The notes below the pieces were generated by a model. It did not search any database. It saw only the letters and a list, made by a program, of their open reading frames with translations, and had not been told where the DNA came from. 64,000 bases of DNA. Source: Nomia melanderi (Eukaryota > Arthropoda > Insecta > Hymenoptera > Halictidae). This document shows positions 1 to 12,600 of this stretch, piece after piece. Made by a program: the position numbers and the translations under genes. The stretch covers positions 62,001 through 126,000 of the forward strand of contig NW_027475138.1 in the NCBI RefSeq assembly GCF_051020985.1, given 5' to 3'. Numbering within the stretch: the first letter of the stretch is position 1; each line of letters begins with the position of its first letter.

Positions 1-3000
1 GGCCGGACCCTCAGGGTCAGGGAAAAATCCAATATATATCTGGCGATATCTCGGTTGCTATTAGAGATAGCGCAATAAACCAAAGTGAATTATGTGCAGG
101 AGGCCCTGGCGCATGAATCTGGGCAGCGGGAACGATCTCGGACCACCAGGGGCCGAGAAAACCACCGTCTAATGTGGCCGGACACTCAGGGTCAGGGGAA
201 AATGCAATATATATCTGGTGATATCTCGGATGCTATTAGAGATAGCGCAATAAACCAAAGTGATTTATGTGTAGGAGGCCCTGGCGCATGAATCTGTGCA
301 GCGGGAACGACCTCGGATCACCAGGGGCCGAGAAAACCACCAACACATGAGGCCGGGCACTCAGGGTCAGGGAAAAATCCATTATATATCTGGTGATATC
401 TCGGGTGCTATTAGAGATAGCGCAATAAATCAAATTGCATTGTCTGCAGGAGGCCCTGGCGCATGAATCTGGGCAGCGGGAACGACCTCGGACCACCAGG
501 GGCCGAGAAAACCACCGTCTCATGGGGCCGGACACTCAGGGTCAGGGAAAAATCAAATATATATCTGGCGATATATAGGGTGCTATTACAGATAGCGCAC
601 TAAATCAAAGTGCATTGTCTGCAGGAAGCCCTGGCGCATGAATCCGTGCAGCGGGAACGACCTCGGACCACCAGGGGCCGAGAAAACCACCGTCTCATGG
701 GGCCGGACTGTCAGGGTCAGGGAAAAATCCATTATATATCTGGTGATATCTCGGGTGCCATTAGAGATAGAGCGATAAATCAAAGCGCATTGTCTGCAGG
801 AGGCCCTGGCGCATGAATCTGTGGAGCGGGAACGACCTCAGACCACCAGGGGCCGAGAAAACCACCGTCTCATGGGGCCGGACACTCAGGGTCAGGGGAA
901 AATCCAATATATATCTGGTGATATCTCGGGTGCTATTAGAGATAGCGCAATAAACCAAAGTGAATTATCTGCAGGAGGAACTTGCGCATGAATCTGTGCA
1001 GCAGGAACGACATCGGACCACCAGGGGCCGAGAGAATTACAGATTTTCGGTATCCGTCACACAATGTCATGTAAAAATCCAGCATATATCTGGTGATATC
1101 TCGGGTGCTATTACAGATGGCGCAATAAATCAACGTGAATTATCTGCAGGAGGCCCTGCCGCATGAATCTGGGCAGCGGGAACGGCCACGGACCACCAGG
1201 GGCCGAGAAAACCACCGTCTCATGGGGCCGGACCCTCAGGGTCAGGGAAAAATCCAATATATATCTGGCGATATCTCGGGTGCTATTAGAGATAGCGCAA
1301 TAAACCAAAGTGAATTATGTGCAGGAGGCCCTGGCGGATGAATCTGTGCAGCGGGAACGACCTCGGACCACCAGGGGCCAAGAAAACCACCGTCTCATGG
1401 GGCCGGACTGTCAGGGTCAGGGAAAAATCCATTATATATCTGGTGATATCTCGGTTGCCATTAGAGATAGCGCAATAAATCAAAGTGCATTGTCCGTAGG
1501 AGGCCCTTGCGCATGAATCTGTGCAGCAGGAACGACATCGGACCGCCAGGGGCCGAGAAAACCACCGTCTCATGGGGACGGACACTCAGGGTCAGGGGAA
1601 AATCCAATATATATCTGCTGATATCTCGGGTGCTATTAGAGATAGCGTAATAAACCAAAGTGAATTGTCTGCAGCAGGCCCTGGCGCATGAATGTGTGCA
1701 GCGGGAACGACCTCGGATCACCAGGGGCCGAGAAAACCACCGTCTCATGGGGCCGGACACTCAGGGTCGGGGAAAAATCCAATATATATCTGGTGATATC
1801 TCGGGTGCTATTAGAGATAGCGCGATAAATCAAAGTGCATTGTCTGCAGGAAGCCCTGGCGCATGATTCTGTGCAGCGGGAACGACCTCCGACCACCAGG
1901 GGCCGAGAAAACCACCGTCTCATGGGTCCGGACTGTCAGGGTCAGTGAAAAATCCAATATATATCTGGTGATATCTCGGGTGCTATTAGAGATAGCGCAA
2001 TAAATCAAGGTGCATTTTCTGCGGGAGGCCCTGTCGCATGAATCTGTGCAGCAGGAACGACGTCGGACCACGAGGGGTCGAGAAAACCTCCGTCTCATTG
2101 GGCCGGACACTCATGGTCGGGGAAAAATCCAATATAAATCTGGTGATATCTCGGATGCTATTAGAGATAGCGCAATAAACCAAAGTGAATTGTCTGCAGG
2201 AGGCCCTGGCGCATGCATCTGTGCTGCGGGAACGACCTCGGACCATCAGGGGCCGAGAAAATTACAGATTTTCGGTATTCGACACCCAATGTCATGTAAA
2301 AATCCAGCATATATCTGGTGATATCTCGGGTTCTATAACAGATAGCGCGATAAATCAGATTGCATTGTCTGCAGAAGGCCCTGGCGCATGAATCCGTGAA
2401 GCAGGAACGACCTCGGCCCTCCAGGGGCCGAGAAACTTACAGATTTTCGGTGTCCGACACCCAAAGTCATGTAAAAATACAGCATATATGTGGTGCTGTC
2501 TCCGGTGCTATTACAGATAGCGTGATAAATCAAAGTGCATTGTCTGCAGGAAGCCCTGTCGCATGAATCTGGGCAGCGGGATCGACCACGGACCACCAGG
2601 GGCCGAGAGAACCACCGTCTCATGGGGCCGGACACTCAGGTTCAGGGGAAAATCCAATATATATCTGGTGATACCTCGGGTGCTATTAGAGATAGCGCAA
2701 TATACCAAATTGAATTATCTGCAGGAGGCCCTGGCGCATGAATCTGTGCAGCGGGAACGACCTCGGACCACCAGGGGCCGAGAAAACCACCGTCTCATGG
2801 GGCCGGATACTCAGGGTCAGGGAAAAATCAAATATATATCTGGTGATATCTCGGGTGCTATTACAGATAGCGCAATAAATCAAATTGCATTGTCTGTAGG
2901 AGTCCCTGGCGCATGAATCTGTGCAGCGGGAACGACCTCGGACAACCAGGGGCCGAGAAAATTACAGATTTTCGGTATCCGTCACCCAAGGTCATGGAAA

Positions 3001-5680
3001 AATCCAGCATATATCTGGTTATATCTCGGGTGCTATTAGAGATAGCGCAATAAACCAAAGTGAATTATCTGCAGGAGGCCATGCCGCATGAATCTGGGCA
3101 GCGGGAACGACCTCGGACCACCAGGGGCCAAGGAAACCACCGTCTCATGGTGCCGGACACTCAGGGTCAGGTTAAATCCAATATATATCCGGTGATATCC
3201 CGGGTGCTATTACAGATAGCGCAATAAATCAAAGTGCATTGTCTGTAGGAGGCCCTGGCGCATGAATCTGGGCAGCGGGAACGACCTCGGACCACCAGGG
3301 GCCGAGAAAACCACCGTCTCATGGGGCCGGACCCTCAGGGTCAGGGAAAAATCCAATATATATCTGGCGATATCTCGGGTGCTATTAGAGATAGCGCAAT
3401 AAACCAAAGTGAATTATGTGCAGGAGGCCCTGGCGCATGAATCTGTGCAGCGGGAACGACCTCGGATCACCAGGGGCCGAGAATACCACCGACACATGAG
3501 GCCGGGCACTCAGGGTCAGGGAAAAATCCATTATATATCTGGTGATATCTCGGGTGCTATTAGAGATAGCGCGATAAATCAAATTGCATTGTCTGCAGGA
3601 GGCCCTGGCGCATGAATCTGGGCAGCGGGAACGACCTCGGACCACCAGGGGCCGAGAAAACCACCGTCTCATGGGGCCAGACACTCAGGGTCAGGGAAAA
3701 ATCCAATATATATCCGGTGATATCCCGGGTGCTATTACAGATAGCGCAATAAATCAAAGTGCATTGTCTGTAGGAGGCCCTGGCGCATGAATCTGGGCAG
3801 CGGGAACGACCTAGGACCACCAGGAGCCGAGAAAACCACCGTCTCATGGGGCCGGACCCTCAGGGTCAGGGAAAAATCCAATATATATCTGGCGATATCT
3901 CGGGTGCTATTAGAGATAGCGCAATAAACCAAAGTGAATTATGTGCAGGAGGCCCTGGCGCATGAATCTGGGCAGCGGGAACGATCTCGGACCACCAGGG
4001 GCCGAGAAAACCACCGTCTAATGTGGCCGGACACTCAGGGTCAGGGGAAAATGCAATATATATCTGGTGATATCTCGGGTGCTATTAGAGATAGCGCAAT
4101 AAACCAAAGTGAATTATGTGCAGGAGGCCCTGGCGCATGAATCTGGGCAGCGGGAACGATCTCGGACCACCAGGGGCCGAGAAAACCACCGTCTAATGTG
4201 GCCGGACACTCAGGGTCAGGGGAAAATCCAATATATATCTGGTGATATCTCGGGTGCTATTAGAGATAGCGCGATAAATCAAATTGCATTGTCTGCAGGA
4301 GGCCCTGGCGCATGAATCCGGGCAGCGGGAACGACCTCGGACCACCAGGGGCCGAGAAAACCACCGTCTCATGGGGCCGGACTGTCAGGGTCAGGGAAAA
4401 ATCCATTATATATCTGGTGATATCTCGGGTGCCATTAGAGATAGCGCGATAAATCAAAGCGCATTGTCTGCAGGAGGCCCTGGCGCATGAATCTGTGGAG
4501 CGGGAACGACCTCGGACCACCAGGGGCCGAGAAAACGACCGTCTCATGGGGCCGGACACTCAGGGTCAGGGGAAAATCCAATATATATCTGGTGATATCT
4601 CGGGTGCTATTAGAGATAGCGCAATAAACCAAAGTGAATTATCTGCAGGAGGAACTTGCGCATGAATCTGTGCAGCAGGAACGACATCGGACCAGCAGGG
4701 GCCGAGAAAATTACAGATTTTCGGTATCCGTCACACAATGTCATGTAAAAATCCAGCATATATCTGGTGATATCTCGGGTGCTATTACAGATGGCGCAAT
4801 AAATCAAAGTGAATTATCTGCAGGAGGCCCTGCCGCATGAATCTGGGCAGCGGGAACGACCTCGGACCACGAGGGGCCGAGAAAACCAAAGTCCCATGGG
4901 GCCGGACACTCAGGGTCAGGGAAAAATCCAATATATATCTGGTGATATCTCCGGTGCTATTACAGATTGCGCAATAAATCAAAGTGCATTGTCTGTAGGA
5001 GGCCCTGCCGCATGAATCTGGGCAGCGGGAACGACCTCGGACCACGAGGGGCCGAGAAAACCAAAGTCCCATGGGGCTGGGCACTCATTGTCTGGGGAAA
5101 ATCCAATATATGTCTGGTGATATCTCGGGTGCTATTAGAGATAGCGCAATAAACCAAAGTGAATTATCTGCAGGAGGCCCTGCCGCATGAATCTGGGCAG
5201 CGGGAACGACATCGGACCACCAGGGGCCGAGAAAATTACAGATTTTCGGTATTCGACACCCAAAGTCATGTAAAAATCCAGCATATATCTGGTGATATCT
5301 CGGGTTCTATAACAGATAGCGCGATAAATCAGATTGCATTGTCCGCAGAAGGCCCTGGCGCATGAATCCGTGAAGCAGGAACGACCTCGGCCCTCCAGGG
5401 GCCGAGAAACTTACAGATTTTCGGTGTCCGACACCCAAAGTCATGTAAAAATACAGCATATATGTGGTGCTGTCTCGGGTGCTATTACAGATAGCGCGAT
5501 AAATCAAAGTGCATTGTCTGCAGGAAGCCCTGTCGCATGAATCTGGGCAGCGGGATCGACCTCGGACCACCAGGGGCCGAGAGAACCACCGTCTCATGGG
5601 GCCGGACACTCAGGTTCAGGGGAAAATCTGATATATATCTGGTGATATCTCGGGTGCTATTAGAGATAGCGCAATAAACC
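1..5680 (+). repeat. Region I-a: mosaic of duplicated multi-monomer blocks
   Basis: Several blocks recur with offsets that are whole monomer multiples less 1 bp. Positions 1-228 match 3,850-4,077 (offset 3,849). Positions 229-535 match 3,378-3,684 (3,149). Positions about 640-1,190 match 4,314-4,864 (3,674). Positions about 2,230-2,690 match 5,204-5,664 (2,974). One monomer is also directly doubled at 3,934-4,108 and 4,109-4,283. The differing offsets show that monomers were gained or lost after an older duplication of about 21 monomers. Units with GAATCTGGGCAGCGGG are characteristic here. Confidence 0.8.
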
Positions 5681-6345
5681 AAAGTGAATTGTCTGCAGGA
5701 GGCCCTGGCGCATGAATCTGGGCAGCGGGAACGACCTCGGATCACCAGGGGCCGAGAAAACCACCGACACATGGGGCCGGACACTCAGGGTCAGGGAAAA
5801 ATCCAATATATATCTGGTGATATCTCGGGTGCTATTAGAGATAGCGCAATAAAACAAAGTGAATTAACTGCAGGAGGCCCTGGCGCATGCATCTGTGCAG
5901 CGGGAACGACCTCGGACCACCAGGGGACGAGAAAACCACCGTCTCATGCGGCCGGACACTCAGGGTCAGGGAAAAATCCAATATATATCTGGTGATATCT
6001 CGGGTGCTATTAGAGATAGCGCAATAAACCAAAGTGAATTGTCTGCAGGAGGCCCTGGCGCATGAATCTGTGCAGCAGGAGCGACATCGGACCACCAGGG
6101 GCCGAGAAAATTACAGATTTTCGGTATCCGTCACCCAATGTCATGTAAAAATCCAGCATATATCAGGTGATATCTCGGGTGCTATTACAAATAGTGCCCT
6201 AAATCAAAGTGCATTGTCAGCGGGAAGCCCTGGCGCATGAATCTGTGCAGCGGGAAAGACCTCGGACCACCAGGGGCCGAGAAAATTACAGATTTTCGGT
6301 ATCCGTCACCCAAGGTCATGGAAAAATTCAGCATATATCTGGTGA
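1032..6345 (+). repeat. Type B diverged monomers, cluster 1 (9 copies)
   Basis: Nine monomers carry a diverged patch starting at 1,032, 2,256, 2,432, 2,956, 4,706, 5,231, 5,406, 6,106 and 6,281. After the shared CCGAG the usual ACCACCGTCTCATGG segment is replaced by one containing TTACAGATTTTCGG, TCCGTCAC and GTCATGTAAAAATCC. Flanks on both sides are ordinary satellite and the unit length is still 175 bp. The patch removes the TCAGGG pair and one of the G-runs. Confidence 0.85.
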
Positions 6346-7160
6346 TATCTCGGGTGCTATTACAGATCGCGCGATAAATCAAAGTGCAGTGTCTGCAGGT
6401 AGCCCTGGCGCATGAATCTGTGCAGCGGGAACGACCTGGGACCACCAGGGGCGAAGAAAACCACCGACACATGGGGCCGGACACTCAGGGTCAGGGAAAA
6501 AACCAATATATATCTGGTGATATCTCGGGTGCTATTAGATATAGCGCAATAAATCAAAGTGCATTTTCTGCGGGAGGCCCTGTCGCATGAATCTGTGCAG
6601 CAGGAACGACCTCGGACCACCAGGGGACGAGAAAACCACCGTCTCATGGGGCCGGACACTCAGGGTCAGGGAAAAATCCAATATATATCTGGTGATATCT
6701 CGGGTGCTATTACAGATAGCGCAATAAATCAAAGTGCATTGTCTGTAGGAGGCCCTGGCGCATGGATCTGAGCAGCGGGAACGACCTCTGTCCACCAGGG
6801 GCCGAGAAAACTACAGTCTCATGGGGCCGGTCACTCAGGGTCGGGGAAAAATCCAATATATATCTGGTGATATCTCGGGTGCTATTAGATATAGCGCAAT
6901 AAATCAAAGTGCATTTTCTGCGGGAGGCCCTGTCGCATGAATCTGTGCAGCAGGAACGACGTCGGACCACCAGGGGCCGAGAAAACCACCGTCTCATGGG
7001 GCCGGACACTCAGGGTCGGGGAAAAATCCAATATATATCTGGTGATATCTCGGATGCTATTAGATATAGCGCAATAAATCAAAGTGCATTTTCTGCGGGA
7101 GGCCCTGTCGCATGAATCTGTGCAGCAGGAACGACGTCGGATCACCAGGGGCCGAGAAAA
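5665..7160 (+). repeat. Monomeric stretch with CATTTTCTGCGGG variants
   Basis: No long higher-order repeat is seen. Units with CATTTTCTGCGGGAGGCCCTGTCGC occur at about 6,559, 6,909 and 7,084. Relatives of the same variant lie at 2,010, 13,557, 14,256, 15,830 and 16,354, so this monomer type was redistributed over 14 kb. Confidence 0.75.
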
Positions 7161-8560
7161 ACACCGTCTCATGGGGCCGGACACTCAGGAACGGGGAAAA
7201 ATCCAATATATATCTGGTGATATCTCGGATGCTATTAGAGATAGCGCAATAAACCAAAGTGAATTATCTGCAGGAGGCCCTGGCGCTTGCATCTGTGCAG
7301 CGGGAACGACCTCGGACCACCAGGGGACGAGAAAACCACCGTCTCATGGGGCCGGCCACTCAGGGTCAGGGAAAAATCCAATATATATCTGGTGATATCT
7401 CGGGTGCTATTACAGATAGCGCAATAAATCAAAGTGCATTGTCTGCAAGAGGCCCTGGCGCATGAATCCGTGCAGCGGGAACGACCTCGGACAACCAGGG
7501 GCCGAGAAAACCACCGTCTCATGGGGCCGGACACTCAGGGTCAGGGGAAAATCCAATAAATATCTGGTGATATCTCGGGTGCTATTAGAGATAGCGCAAT
7601 AAACCAAAGTGAATTATCTGCAGGAGGCCCTGGCGCATGAATCTGTGCAGCGGGAACGACCTCGGATCACGAGGGGCCGAGAAAACCACCGACACATGGG
7701 GCCGGACACTCATGGTCAGGGAAAAATCCAATATATAACAGGTGATATCTCGGGTGCTATTAGAGATAGCGCAATAAACCAAAGTGAATTATCTGCAGGA
7801 GGCCCTGGCGCATGCATCTGTGCAGCGGGAACGACCTCGGACCACCAGGGGACGAGAAAAACACCGTCTCATGGGGCCGGACACTCAGGGACGGGGAAAA
7901 ATCCAATATATATCTGGTGATATCTCGGATGCTATTAGAGATAGCGCAATAAACCAAAGTGAATTATCTGCAGGAGGCCCTGGCGCTTGCATCTGTGCAG
8001 CGGGAACGACCTCGGACCACCAGGGGACGAGAAAACCACCGTCTCATGGGGCCGGCCACTCAGGGTCAGGGAAAAATCCAATATATATCTGGTGATATCT
8101 CGGGTGCTATTACAGATAGCGCAATAAATCAAAGTGCATTGTCTGCAAGAGGCCCTGGCGCATGAATCCGTGCAGCGGGAACGACCTCGGACAACCAGGG
8201 GCCGAGAAAACCACCGTCTCATGGGGCCGGACACTCAGGGTCAGGGGAAAATCCAATAAATATCTGGTGATATCTCGGGTGCTATTAGAGATAGCGCAAT
8301 AAACCAAAGTGAATTATCTGCAGGAGGCCCTGGCGCATGAATCTGTGCAGCGGGAACGACCTCGGATCACGAGGGGCCGAGAAAACCACCGACACATGGG
8401 GCCGGACACTCATGGTCAGGGAAAAATCCAATATATAACAGGTGATATCTCGGGTGCTATTAGAGATAGCGCAATAAACCAAAGTGAATTATCTGCAGGA
8501 GGCCCTGGCGCATGCATCTGTGCAGCGGGAACGACCTCGGACCACCAGGGGACGAGAAAA
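7161..8560 (+). repeat. Tandem 4-mer HOR, two near-identical 700-bp copies
   Basis: Positions 7,161-7,860 and 7,861-8,560 align at exactly 700 bp with almost no differences. One visible mismatch is near 7,190 (GGAACGGGG against GGGACGGGG). Shared private variants include GGCGCTTGCATC, GGCCGGCCACTC, CTGCAAGAGG and ATATATAACAGG. The homology breaks near 8,561. This looks like a recent unequal crossover. Confidence 0.9.
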
Positions 8561-9680
8561 CCACCGTCTCATGGGGCCGGACACTCAGGGTCAGGGAAAA
8601 ATCCAATATATATCTGGTTATATCTCGGGTGCTATTACAGATGGCGCAATAAATCAAAGTGCATTGTCTGTAGGAGGCCCTGGCGCATGAATCTGGGCAG
8701 AGGGAACGACCTCGGACCACCAGGGGCCGAGAAAACCACCATCTCATGGGGCCGGATACTCAGGGACAGGGGAAAATCCAATATATATCTGGCGATATCT
8801 CGTGTGCTATTAGAGATAGCGCAATAAACCAAAGTGAATTTTCTGCAGGAGGCCCTGGCGTATGCATCTGTGCAACGGGAACGACCTCGGACCACCAGGG
8901 GACGAGAAAACTACAGTCTCATGGGGCCGGACACTCAGGGTCAGGGAAAAATCCAATATATGTCTGGTGATATCTCGGGTGCTATTACAGATGGCGCAAT
9001 AAATCAAAGTGCATTGTCTGCAGGAGGCCCTGGCGCATGAATCTGTGAAGCAGGAACGACCTCGGATCTCCAGGGGCCGAGATAATTACAGATTTTCTGT
9101 ATCCGTCACCCAAAGTCATGTAAAAATCCAGCATATATATGGTGCTTTCTCGGGAGCTGTTACAGATAGCCCAATAAATCAAAGTGCATTGTCTTTAGGA
9201 GGCCCTGGCGCATGAATCTGGGCAGCGGAACGACCTCGGACCAGCAGGGGCCGAGAAAACCGCCGTCTCATGGGGCCGGACACTCAGGGTCAGGGAAAAA
9301 TCCAATATATATCTGGTGATATCTCGGGCGCTATTACATATAGCGCAATAATTCAAAGTGCATTGTCTATAGGAGGCCCTGGCGCATGAATCTGTGAAGC
9401 AGGAACGACCTCGGATCTCCAGGGGCCGAGAAAATTACAGATTTTCTGTATCCGTCACCCAAAGTCATGTAAAAATCCAGCATTTATATGGTGCTTTCTC
9501 GGGTGCTATTACAGATAGCCCAATAAATCAATGTGCATTGTCTGTAGGAGGCCCTGGCGCATGAATCAGTGCAGCGGGAATGACCTCGGACCACCAGGGT
9601 ACGAGAAAACCACCGTCTCATGGGGCCGGACAATCAGGGTCAGGGAAAAATCCAATATATATTTGGTGATATCTCGGGTG
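8561..9680 (+). repeat. Monomeric stretch with CTCGGATCTCCAGG type B units
   Basis: Ordinary monomers alternate with type B units carrying GTGAAGCAGG and GGATCTCCAGG at about 9,045 and 9,395. A third copy lies at about 11,670, offset 2,623 from the first. One-base losses such as GCAGCGGAACG near 9,225 begin to shift the monomer phase. Confidence 0.75.
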
Positions 9681-12600
9681 CTATTACAGATAGCGCAATA
9701 AATCAAAGTGCATTGTCTGTAGGAGGCCCTGTCGCATGAATCTGTGCAGCGGGAAGGTCCTCGGACCACCAGGGGCCGAGAAAACTACAGTCTCATGGGG
9801 CCGGACACTCAGGGTCAGGGGAAAATACAATATTTATCTGGTGATATCTCGGGTGCCATTAGAGATAGCGCAATGAACCAAAGTGAATTATCTGCAGGAG
9901 GCCCTGGCGCATGCATCTGTGCAGCGGGAACGACATCGGACCACCAGGGGCCGAGAAAATTACAGATTTTCGGTATCCGTCACCCAAAGTCATGTAAAAA
10001 TCCAGCATATATATGGAGCTTTCTCAGGTGCTATTACAGATAGCGCAATAAATCAAAGTGCATTGTCTGTAGGAGGCCCTGGCGCATGAATCTGTGCAGC
10101 GGGAACGACCTCGGACCACCAGGCGCCGAGAAAACTACAGTCTCATGGGGCCGGTCACTCAGGGTCGGGGAAAAATCCAATATATATCTGGTGATATCTC
10201 GGGTGCTATTACATATAGCGCAATAATTCAAAGTGCATTGTCTGTAGGAGGCCCTGGCGCATGAATCTGGACAGCGGTAACGACCTCGGACAACCAGGGG
10301 CCGAGAAAACCACCGTCTCATGGGGCCGGACACTCAGGGTCAGGGGAAAATCCAATATATATCTGGCGATATCTCGGGTGCTATTAGAGATAGCGCAATA
10401 AACCAAAGTGAATTGTCTGCAGGAGGCCCTGGCGCATGAATCTGTGCAGCGGGAACGACCTCGGATCACGAGGGGCCGAGATAACCACCGACACTTTGGG
10501 CCGGACACTCATGTTCAGGGAAAAATCCAATATATATCAGGTGATATCTCGGGTGCGATTACAGATAGCCCAATAAATCAAAGTGCATTGTCTGTAGGAG
10601 GCCCTGGCGCATGAATCTGTGCAGCGGAACGACCTCGGACCACCAGGGGCCGAGAAAACCACCGTCTCATGGGGCCGGACACTCTGGGTCAGGGAAAAAT
10701 CCAATATATATCTGGTGATATCTCGGGTGCTATTACATATAGCGCAATAATTCAAAGTGCATTGTCTGTAGGAGGCCCTGGCGCATGAATCTGGACAGCG
10801 GGAACGACCTCGGACAACCAGGGGCCGAGAAAACCACCGTCTCATGGGGCCGAACACTCAGGGTCAGGGGAAAATCCAATATATATCTGGCGATATCTCG
10901 GGTGCTATTAGAGATAGCGCAATAAGCCAAAGTGAATTATCTGCAGGCGGCCCTGGCGCATGCATCTGTGCAGCGGGAACGACCTCGGACCACCTGGGGC
11001 CGAGAAAACCACCGTCTCATGGGGCCGGACACTCAGGGTCAGGGAAAAATCCAATATATATCTGGTGATATCTCGGGTGCTATTAGAGATAGCGCAATAA
11101 ACCAAAGTGAATTATCTGCAGGAGGCCCTGGCGCATGAATCTGTGCAGCGGGAACGACCTCGGACCACCAGGGGCCGAGACAACCACCGTCTCATGGGGC
11201 CGGACACTCACGGTCGGGGAAAAATCCAATATATATCTGGTGATATCTCGGATGCTATTAGAGATAGCGCAATAAACCAAAGTGAATTGCCTGCAGGAGG
11301 CCCTGGCGCATGAATCTGTGCAGCGGGAACGACCTCGGATCACGAGGGGCCGAGAAAACCACCGACAATTGGGGCCGGACACTCATGGTCAGGGAAAAAT
11401 CCAATATATATCAGGTGATATCTCGGGTGCTATTAGAGATACCGCAATAAACCAAAGTGAATTATCTGCAAGAGGCCCTGGCGCATGAATCTGTGCAGCG
11501 GGAACGACCTCGGACAACTAGGGGCCGAGAAAACCACCGTCTCATGGGGCCGGACACTCTGGGTCAGGGAAAAATCTAATATATATCTGGTGATATCTCG
11601 GGTGCTATTACAGATGGCGCAATAAATCAAAGTGCATTGTCTGCAGGAGGCCCTGGCGCATGAATCTGTGAAGCAGGAACGACCTCGGATCTCCAGGGGC
11701 CGAGAAAATTACAGATTTTCTGTATCCGTCACCCAAAGTCATGTAAAAATCCAGCATATATATGGTGCTTCCTCGGGTGCTATTACAGATAGCGCAATAA
11801 ATCAAAGTGCATTGTCTGTAGGAGGCCCTGGCGCATGAATCTGTGCAGCGGGAACGACCTCGGATCACGAGGGGCCGAGAAAACCAGCGACACTTGGGGC
11901 AGGACACTCATGGTCAGGGAAAAATCCAATATATATCAGGTGATATCTCGGGTGCTATTACATATAGCGCAATAATTCAAAGTGCATTGTCTGTAGGAGG
12001 CCCTGGCGCATGAATCTGGACAGCGGGAACGACCTCGGACAACCAGGGGCCGAGAAAACCACCGTCTCATGGGGCCGGACGGTCAGGGTCGGGGAAAAAT
12101 CCAATATATATCTGGTGATATCTCGGGTGCTATTATAGATAGCGCAATAAACCAAAGCGAATTATCTGCAGGAGGCCCGGGCGCATGAATCTGTGCAGCG
12201 GGAACGCCCTCGGACCACCAGGGGCCTAGAATACCACCGTCTCTTGGGGCCGGACTGTCAGGGTCAGGGAAAACTCCATTATATATCTGGTGATATCTCG
12301 GGTGCTATTAGAGATAGCGCGATAAATCAAAGTGCATTGTGTTCAGGAAGCCCTGGCGCATGAATCTGTGCAGCGGGAACGACCTCGGACCACCAGGGGC
12401 CGAGAAAACCACCGACACATGGGGCCGGACACTCATGGTCAGGGAAAAATCCAATATATATCAGGTGATATCTCGGGTGCTATTAGAGATAGCTCAATAA
12501 ATCAAAGTGCATTGTCTGTAGGAGGCCCTGTCGCATGAATCTGTGCAGCGGGAAGGACCTCGGACCACCAGGGGCCGAGAAAACTACAGTCTCATGGGGC

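Noticed and set aside
8309..8827. Longest ORF (172 codons, + strand) and hundreds of 60-157 codon ORFs on both strands as genes
   Set aside because: They recur once per monomer, overlap on both strands and arise because 175 is 1 modulo 3, so the frame rotates through the repeat. Indels and stops break them freely, and no protein family is recognisable.
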